DNA of 64,000 nt, taken from positions 1 to 64,000 of the forward strand of contig NZ_JALM01000013.1 in the NCBI RefSeq assembly GCF_000737195.2, read 5' to 3'. The notes beneath the pieces are model-generated. The model was given only the letters and a program-made list of their open reading frames with translations. It did not search any database and had not been told where the DNA came from. Below are positions 59,331 to 64,000 of the stretch, one piece after another. The position numbers and the translations under genes were made by a program. Source of the DNA: Sciscionella sediminilitoris (lineage in GTDB: Bacteria > Actinomycetota > Actinomycetes > Mycobacteriales > Pseudonocardiaceae). The stretch's first letter is position 1, and each line of letters opens with the position of its first letter.

Positions 59331-60716
59331 TTATTGACAGCCGGCGGATGTCGATTGTTCCGGGCGGTTCCCGAGCGCGGACCGCAGCAGGTTTTCCGCG
59401 ATATCCGGCCGCGCTCCGAAATGCTGGTGGATATAGCTCGCCACCACATTTCCGCTCCGGTAGCCGGCGGGAAAGGAGTCACCGGTACTCGTGGTGACCG
59501 TGAAAAGACCCGGCTCGAGATCGGCGTCGATCACCCGGGACTGGTGGAATTCCTGGCCGCGCAACACGGTTCCGCGCGGCCCGAGCACGCTCGCCCGGGT
59601 GGTGCGCGATTCGGTGTACCGGATCACCAGATGGTCCGGGTCCATGGCGATATCGATCGGCAGCACTCCGGCCATCGGGTGTTTCCGCCCGTCGAAACCG
59701 GTCAGCGAGCGGGCGAGATACAGCAGGCCACCGCACTCGGCGTAGACCGGGAGCCCGGCTGCCGCCCGGTCGCGCAGTTGCCTGGCCAGCGCGGTGTTGC
59801 CGGCGAGCTGTTCGGCGAAACTTTCCGGATAACCGCCGCCCAGATACACCGCGTCGATGTTTCCGGGCAGGCGTTCCTGTTCGGCAGGGGCGAAGGGGAC
59901 GAGTTCGAATCCCGCCGCGCGCAATGCGTGCAGGTTTTCCGCGTAGTAGAAGCAGAACGCCCGGTCCCGCGCGATCGCCAGGCGGGCGAGCGGTTCCCGG
60001 ACGGGTGCCACGGGCGGAGCGGGAACCGGGGCGCCACAGGCGATCGCGGACAGGCGCCCGGTCTCGATGTGTTCGCCCGCCCGTGCCCAGTTCGGCGCGC
60101 GTGCGGCGGGATTCTCCTGCACGGTGAGCAGGCCGAGATGCCGTTCGGGAATGTCGAGTTCGGCCGAGCGCGGCACGTTCCCGAGCACCAGGCCGCGCAG
60201 CCGTTCCGGAAGGGCGTCGAGCACCATTCGCGCATGCGCCTGGCTTCCGGTCCGGTTGAGCACACAACCGGCGATGCGAACCTGCGGGTCGAAGGCGCGC
60301 AGTCCGTCCAGGATCGCGCCCGCGGTCCTGGTCATGCCCCACACGTCGAGCACGACGACCACGGGGACACCGAGCAGTTTCGCCAGCTGTGCCGCGCTGC
60401 CCCGTTCGGTGCCGTCCGCTCCGTCGTAGAGAGCGCCCATGGATTCGATGACGCAGATGTCCGCATCCCGCGACCACCGGCCGAAGCTGCGGCGCACTCC
60501 GTGTTCGCCCATCAGCCACGGATCGAGATTGATCGAGGGTTCGCCGGTGATTTCGGCGTGATAACCCGGATCGATGAAATCCGGTCCGAGCTTGAAGGCC
60601 CGTACCCGCAGTCCCCGTGCGCGCAGGGCAGTCAGCAGGATCGCGGTCACGGTCGTCTTGCCCGCACCGCTGTGCGTCCCGGCGATCAGCACGGCCTTCG
60701 GGGATATCTCGGGCAT
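59331..60716 (-). CDS. cobB: Cobyrinate a,c-diamide synthase (CobB/CbiA type)
   Basis: A 461-residue glutamine-dependent amidotransferase of corrinoid synthesis. The N-terminal ATP-binding dethiobiotin-synthetase-like domain has IAGTHSGAGKTTVTA (Walker A at 13-22) and KLGPDFIDPGYH. The C-terminal class I GATase-like domain has the Cys in PVYAECGGLLYLARSL and the final His in SYIHQHFGA. Start ATG 60716 (MPEISPKAVLIAGTH). No other cobalamin gene is in the window, so it is separated from the main pathway or serves a related diamidation. Confidence 0.92.
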   Translation of the reverse strand: MPEISPKAVLIAGTHSGAGKTTVTAILLTALRARGLRVRAFKLGPDFIDPGYHAEITGEPSINLDPWLMGEHGVRRSFGRWSRDADICVIESMGALYDGADGTERGSAAQLAKLLGVPVVVVLDVWGMTRTAGAILDGLRAFDPQVRIAGCVLNRTGSQAHARMVLDALPERLRGLVLGNVPRSAELDIPERHLGLLTVQENPAARAPNWARAGEHIETGRLSAIACGAPVPAPPVAPVREPLARLAIARDRAFCFYYAENLHALRAAGFELVPFAPAEQERLPGNIDAVYLGGGYPESFAEQLAGNTALARQLRDRAAAGLPVYAECGGLLYLARSLTGFDGRKHPMAGVLPIDIAMDPDHLVIRYTESRTTRASVLGPRGTVLRGQEFHQSRVIDADLEPGLFTVTTSTGDSFPAGYRSGNVVASYIHQHFGARPDIAENLLRSALGNRPEQSTSAGCQ

Positions 60717-60754
60717 GCCGGGAAGTATGCCGGTGCAGTGGCCGGGCGGGCCGG

Positions 60755-61789
60755 TCAGGCCGCCGGGTCGAGCACGATCTTGCCGATGTGCCGGTATTCG
60801 AGGAATCGGCGCTGCGCCGCGTGGATCTCGCTGAGCGGGAACCGTTCCGCGACCAACGGCCGGATCGAGCCCGCGCGCGCCTCCTGCACCAGTTTCGCGA
60901 AGTGTGCCCTGGTGTGCATCGCGGAACCGATCATCCGCAGGTTGTGCAGGTACAGCCGGCGCACATCGATCGGGAGCACCGCACCGGCCACCGCGCCGGC
61001 GATCACCCAGCGCCCGTCATCGCGCAGCAGCGGGAGAAACTGCTCGACCAGTGGCCCGGCGACGACATCGGCCACCGCGTCGAGCCGGTCGGCGATGGTG
61101 AGCGGGCCGTCCTCGCGGGAAACGGCGCGGGCCGCGCCCGCGGCGAGCACGGCCTCCCGCTTGGCGGCCGTGGTCACCGCGATGACCTCGGCACCGCGGG
61201 CCGCCGCGAGCTGGACGAGGGCGAGCCCCACCCCGCCGGAGGCCCCGGTGACCAGCACCGTCTCCCCGGCACCGATCTCCGCGCGTTCGAGCATGCCCAT
61301 CGCCGTCCCATAGGCGACCGGGAGACCGGCCAGCTGCTCATCGGGCAGCGGTGAGCCGCTGACATCGTGCACCCGCTCCGCCCGCGCCACGACGTATTCG
61401 GCGAAGCCACCGTCCGCCTCGCTGCCGAGCAACCCGACCGGCGGGGCGTGCTCGCCCGCATCGCGATAGAGCGCCGGATCGACGAGCACCCGCGTGCCGC
61501 GCAGTTCGGCCGGTACACCCGGACCGGTCTGCTCGACGACCCCGGCGCTGTCCCCGCCCTGGATCCGCGGGAAGTCGATCGGACCACGCCAGCCGGTGCG
61601 CGCCTCCGGATCGCCGGGCACTCCGTAGGCGCCCCTGCGCGTCCAGAGATCGGTGTTGTTCATCGCGGCCGCCCGTACCGCCACCAGCACTTCGCCCTCG
61701 CCCGGTGTCGGCACCGGTTGATCGCGGCGCACCTCGAGCGCGTCCTGTTCGCCGTGCCTGGTCAGCACGGCAGCGGTCATCGTTCGCAT
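60755..61789 (-). CDS. MDR-superfamily oxidoreductase (quinone oxidoreductase-like)
   Basis: A 344-residue protein: GroES-like half (AVRAAAMNNTDLWTRRG; RIQGGDSAGVVEQTG) and Rossmann half (VLVTGASGGVGLALVQLAA). The zinc-binding cysteines of alcohol dehydrogenases are missing, so it is likely a zinc-free NADPH-dependent reductase. It is divergent from a TetR repressor over a 104-base gap with two matching palindromes, so its substrate or a toxic quinone/aldehyde probably acts as inducer. Confidence 0.87.
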   Translation of the reverse strand: MRTMTAAVLTRHGEQDALEVRRDQPVPTPGEGEVLVAVRAAAMNNTDLWTRRGAYGVPGDPEARTGWRGPIDFPRIQGGDSAGVVEQTGPGVPAELRGTRVLVDPALYRDAGEHAPPVGLLGSEADGGFAEYVVARAERVHDVSGSPLPDEQLAGLPVAYGTAMGMLERAEIGAGETVLVTGASGGVGLALVQLAAARGAEVIAVTTAAKREAVLAAGAARAVSREDGPLTIADRLDAVADVVAGPLVEQFLPLLRDDGRWVIAGAVAGAVLPIDVRRLYLHNLRMIGSAMHTRAHFAKLVQEARAGSIRPLVAERFPLSEIHAAQRRFLEYRHIGKIVLDPAA

Positions 61790-61815
61790 GATCCATCCTC
61801 GGGGTTCGCCTGATC

Positions 61816-61885
61816 TATACCGACTGGTATACCTCGTTTACGATGCCAGAGGGTTTGCCGCGAGGTCAACCCACCGGTCGGTATA
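61816..61885. promoter_or_regulatory. TetR operators between MDR oxidoreductase and TetR genes
   Basis: TATACC-GACT-GGTATA (61816-61831) is a perfect 6+6 palindrome next to the oxidoreductase start. ACC-GGTC-GGTATA (61873-61885) keeps one complete and one partial half-site just before the TetR start at 61894. Shared half-site GGTATA. Confidence 0.65.
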
Positions 61886-61893
61886 GTCGAGGT

Positions 61894-62484
61894 ATGACGG
61901 AACGAGCGGTGCTCACGGATGCTGGTTCCCGGGTGCTCGCCGCGGCGGCCGAGCTGTTCTATCGCAAGGGGATCAACGCCGTCGGGGTCGCCGCGATCGC
62001 GGAAACAGCGTCCGTGACCAAGAAAACCCTCTACGACTGCTTCGGCTCCAAGGACGCGCTCGTGGTGGCGTACCTGCGGCACCGGCACCTGGACTGGTGG
62101 GAGTATCTGCAGGCGCAGCTGGCCGCGGCCGCCCCGCCGCGGGTGCTCGTGGTGTTCGACACCTACCTCGAACATCCCGGGGTGGACCTCTCGCGGGGCT
62201 GCGCCTTCCTCAACGCCGCGGCCGAACTGCCGCCAGGGCACGAGGGCAGAGCGGTCATCGAGGACCACAAGAACCAGGTACAGCAGCTGCTGGCCAGACT
62301 GATCATCGAGGACCACCCGCACATCGCCGAACCGGCCGAGCTCGCCGAGCATCTGTTCCTGCTGCTCGAAGGTGCGACGGTGCACAGCGGGCTGAACGGC
62401 AGCCCGGGCGCGCTGCGGCGGGCGGGCGCGATCGCGGTCTCGCTGCTGGCCGGACCTAGCCGACCCCGGCACGTGCTGCGCTGA
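61894..62484 (+). CDS. TetR-family transcriptional regulator
   Basis: A 196-residue repressor from ATG 61894. HTH: AVGVAAIAETASVTKKTLYD with CFGSKDALVVAYLRHR (about residues 30-65). C-terminal domain of the TetR_C-type with CAFLNAAAELP. It probably represses the divergent MDR oxidoreductase and itself through the GGTATA half-sites. Its 3' end overlaps the convergent GH1 gene by 29 bases. Confidence 0.9.
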   Translation: MTERAVLTDAGSRVLAAAAELFYRKGINAVGVAAIAETASVTKKTLYDCFGSKDALVVAYLRHRHLDWWEYLQAQLAAAAPPRVLVVFDTYLEHPGVDLSRGCAFLNAAAELPPGHEGRAVIEDHKNQVQQLLARLIIEDHPHIAEPAELAEHLFLLLEGATVHSGLNGSPGALRRAGAIAVSLLAGPSRPRHVLR

Positions 62485-63808
62485 TCCCGGCGGTGGCACC
62501 GAGCCGGGCGCGCGGACCGTTCGGGTCGGCCGGGTGCAGGCAGCTGACCGGGGGATCGTCGAGCGAGCAGAAGGCCGGTCCGCGCACCAGCCGGTAGTCG
62601 CCGGGAACCCCGCCGCGGGCGATCACATCCCGGTAGGCCGCCACCGCATCGGTTGGTCTCCTGCTCAGCCGCGGATCGGTGCGGGCGTCCACCGTGTACA
62701 GCCCGAACCTCGGCCGGTAGCTGCCCCACTCGTAATTGTCGGTGATGCTCCAGTAGTTGTAGCCGATCACGTTCATCCCGTCGGCTTTGGCGCGCTGCAC
62801 CCAAAAGATCGAATCGCGCAGTGCCGCCGAGCGGGTGTAGCCATCGGCACGCGGTAAGCCATTGTCGGTCGGCATACCGTTCTCCACGATGTACAGCGGC
62901 AGCCCCGGATAGCGGTTCGCGTAGTAGCGCAGCGCATCGTAGATACCCTCCGGCTCGAGCCGGATGTCCCACAGTTTCCCGAATGCGCCGTTGATCGCGG
63001 ACAGATTGTCCAGGCTGGCGCCGTAGTAGTAGTCGATGCCGAGGTAGTCCAGCTTGTCCTTGATCGCATCGAGCACGAGCAGGTCGGTCGCCGGGTTGAA
63101 CACCGAGGTGAAGGACTGGTTGCTGGTGACGAGCGCACCGGGATCGATACGGTGGATCAGATCGTAGGCCTGCCGGTGCGCGGCGACGAGATTCGCCCGC
63201 CACGCGGGAATCCGGCCGAGATCGAGGGTGCCGAGCTTGAGTTCGTCGCCGAGGAACACGGTCGGCTCGTTGAACGTCACCCACAACACGTGCTCGCCCC
63301 GGTAGCGGCGCACGATCTGCTCGGTGAAAGCGAGGAAATCCGTTACGGTGCGGCGTGCGGCGAACCCGCCGTTGTCCCGCACCCATCCCGGGTAGACGAA
63401 ATGGCTGAGCGTGATCATCGGGGTCATTCCCGCCGCGCGGATCCGCCGGACGAGATCGTCGTAATAGGCCAGCTCCCGCCGATCCCACACCCCGGGCCGG
63501 GGCTGTACGCGCGCCCATTCGAGGCTGAACCGGAAAGTGTTCACGCCCATCCCCGCGGCGAGCCGGATGTCCTCGCGGTAGCGATGCCGGAAATCCACCC
63601 CGTTCCCGTACGGATCGATGCCGCCCGTTCCGGCGTTCGCGGCGATATAGCGCGACCAGTTGCTGTCCGGGGCGCTGCCCTCGGCCTGGTATCCGGAGGT
63701 GGCCACACCCCAGTGGAACGGGGCCGGTTCGGCGCCCGCGGACGGCAGGCCGAACGGGGCGAGCAGGACCACGGCCAGGGCCAGGAAAGCCAGGCGCGTG
63801 CGGGGCAT
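62456..63808 (-). CDS. Secreted GH1 beta-glycosidase
   Basis: A 450-residue family 1 glycosidase with a Sec signal peptide (hydrophobic core residues 5-20, cleavage near SAGA|EP). GH1 parts: N-terminal FHWGVATSGYQAEGS, acid/base Glu181 (VTFNEP), nucleophile Glu309 (LYIVENG) and YNYWSITDNYEWG. Beta-glucosidase, galactosidase or related activity is expected, but specificity cannot be read. A Cys pair in the tail (FCSLDDPPVSCLHP) may form a disulfide, fitting secretion. With the two GH35 enzymes it suggests use of external glycans. Confidence 0.9.
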   Translation of the reverse strand: MPRTRLAFLALAVVLLAPFGLPSAGAEPAPFHWGVATSGYQAEGSAPDSNWSRYIAANAGTGGIDPYGNGVDFRHRYREDIRLAAGMGVNTFRFSLEWARVQPRPGVWDRRELAYYDDLVRRIRAAGMTPMITLSHFVYPGWVRDNGGFAARRTVTDFLAFTEQIVRRYRGEHVLWVTFNEPTVFLGDELKLGTLDLGRIPAWRANLVAAHRQAYDLIHRIDPGALVTSNQSFTSVFNPATDLLVLDAIKDKLDYLGIDYYYGASLDNLSAINGAFGKLWDIRLEPEGIYDALRYYANRYPGLPLYIVENGMPTDNGLPRADGYTRSAALRDSIFWVQRAKADGMNVIGYNYWSITDNYEWGSYRPRFGLYTVDARTDPRLSRRPTDAVAAYRDVIARGGVPGDYRLVRGPAFCSLDDPPVSCLHPADPNGPRARLGATAGISAARAGVG

Positions 63809-63858
63809 GAATCGACGGTAGTGAGGCGGTGTTCGCCGGTCAATGCGGGAAATGGGTG

Positions 63859-63876
63859 ACCGCGGAGCTCCGCGGT
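63859..63876. terminator. 18-bp perfect palindrome, possible terminator
   Basis: ACCGCGGAGCTCCGCGGT is fully self-complementary and lies 6 bases after the stop of the partial gene at the right edge and 50 bases before the GH1 start. No U-tract follows, so terminator or operator are both possible. Confidence 0.4.
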
Positions 63877-63882
63877 GAACCG

Positions 63883-64000
63883 CTACTCACCCGGGGCGGG
63901 GAGGGGATCGACGTGAATCAGCTCCCTCTCGTCGGCCAAATGCCGAATAGCCTGAGGCAGCACGTAATCGCGGTCGCGGTCCTGGGACACCGCGGCTTTG
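63883..64000 (-). CDS. C-terminal end of an unidentified protein (partial)
   Basis: A minus-strand frame enters from the right edge and ends at TAG (63885-63883). The last 38 residues include AAVSQDRDRDYVLPQAIRHL and the tail DPLPAPGE. It looks like a genuine coding tail, with a charged helix and an acidic end, but is too short to assign to a family. Confidence 0.5.
   Translation of the reverse strand, partial: KAAVSQDRDRDYVLPQAIRHLADERELIHVDPLPAPGE

Noticed and set aside
1-64000. CRISPR arrays, insertion sequences, rRNA genes, riboswitches
   Set aside because: No regularly spaced repeats, transposase motifs, rRNA segments or recognisable riboswitch cores were seen on either strand, including before cobB.

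Overview
The window is 64 kb of high-GC DNA from an actinobacterium. The block lpqE-radA / carD-ispD-ispF-cysS-rlmB (3.5-12.4 kb) matches the mycobacterial gene order. The XRE-DUF5753/DUF397 pair, mycothiol-type DinB and Arr proteins, an IdeR-like iron box, and many GTG/TTG starts with ATGA overlaps fit Pseudonocardiales/Mycobacteriales. I lean towards Pseudonocardiaceae, but the genus cannot be read from the sequence.

Layout. 0-1.9 kb: accessory-looking small genes (truncated XRE regulator coupled to a NUDIX hydrolase, a four-Cys mini-protein, unknowns). 2-12.7 kb: housekeeping (MBOAT acyltransferase, rlmB, cysS, HAD, MHS transporter, PPOX protein, ispF, ispD, carD, lpqE-like, radA). The place after radA, where many relatives carry disA, holds only a Uma2-like fragment. 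12.7-20 kb: trehalose genes (an OtsB-GH15 fusion and otsA) around an acyltransferase, then a ThrE-type exporter and tRNA-Thr(UGU). 20-32.6 kb: mixed accessory genes, including an orphan L7/L12-like domain protein, MarR/membrane pair, DinB, a broken TetR gene, an Arr rifampin ADP-ribosyltransferase, regulators with visible operators, a broken SDR gene, an IdeR-boxed heme oxygenase and a LysR regulator.

Two organophosphorus-linked operons follow. Operon A (40.5 to 32.6 kb, minus strand) encodes an OPA-type transporter, a TIGR03364-type FAD oxidoreductase, an aldehyde dehydrogenase, both subunits of a class I CoA-transferase, a short citrate-synthase-fold protein whose catalytic Asp is replaced by Pro, a LysR regulator and a NUDIX hydrolase. 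I propose that it oxidises an aminoalkylphosphonate-like compound to an acid, activates it with CoA, and cleaves it by thioester enolate chemistry. Operon B (53.2 to 42.4 kb, minus strand) is a complete C-P lyase system: phnD-phnC-phnE(double)-phnF-phnG-phnH-phnI-phnJK(fused)-phnL-phnM, ending in an IMPase-family phosphatase instead of phnN/phnP. A perfect palindrome upstream of phnF recurs in part upstream of the aldehyde dehydrogenase of operon A. Between the operons sits an XRE/DUF397 island with a 31-residue membrane peptide and an 8-cysteine mini-protein.

The right end (53.4-64 kb) is for polymer or glycoside use: two Tat-exported GH35 beta-galactosidases made by a 1,980-bp tandem duplication, a secreted CocE/X-Pro peptidase-like hydrolase, an isolated cobB-type gene, an MDR oxidoreductase divergent from its TetR repressor, and a secreted GH1 enzyme. 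No stretch longer than 300 bases is without a gene. No CRISPR array, insertion sequence or rRNA was seen.
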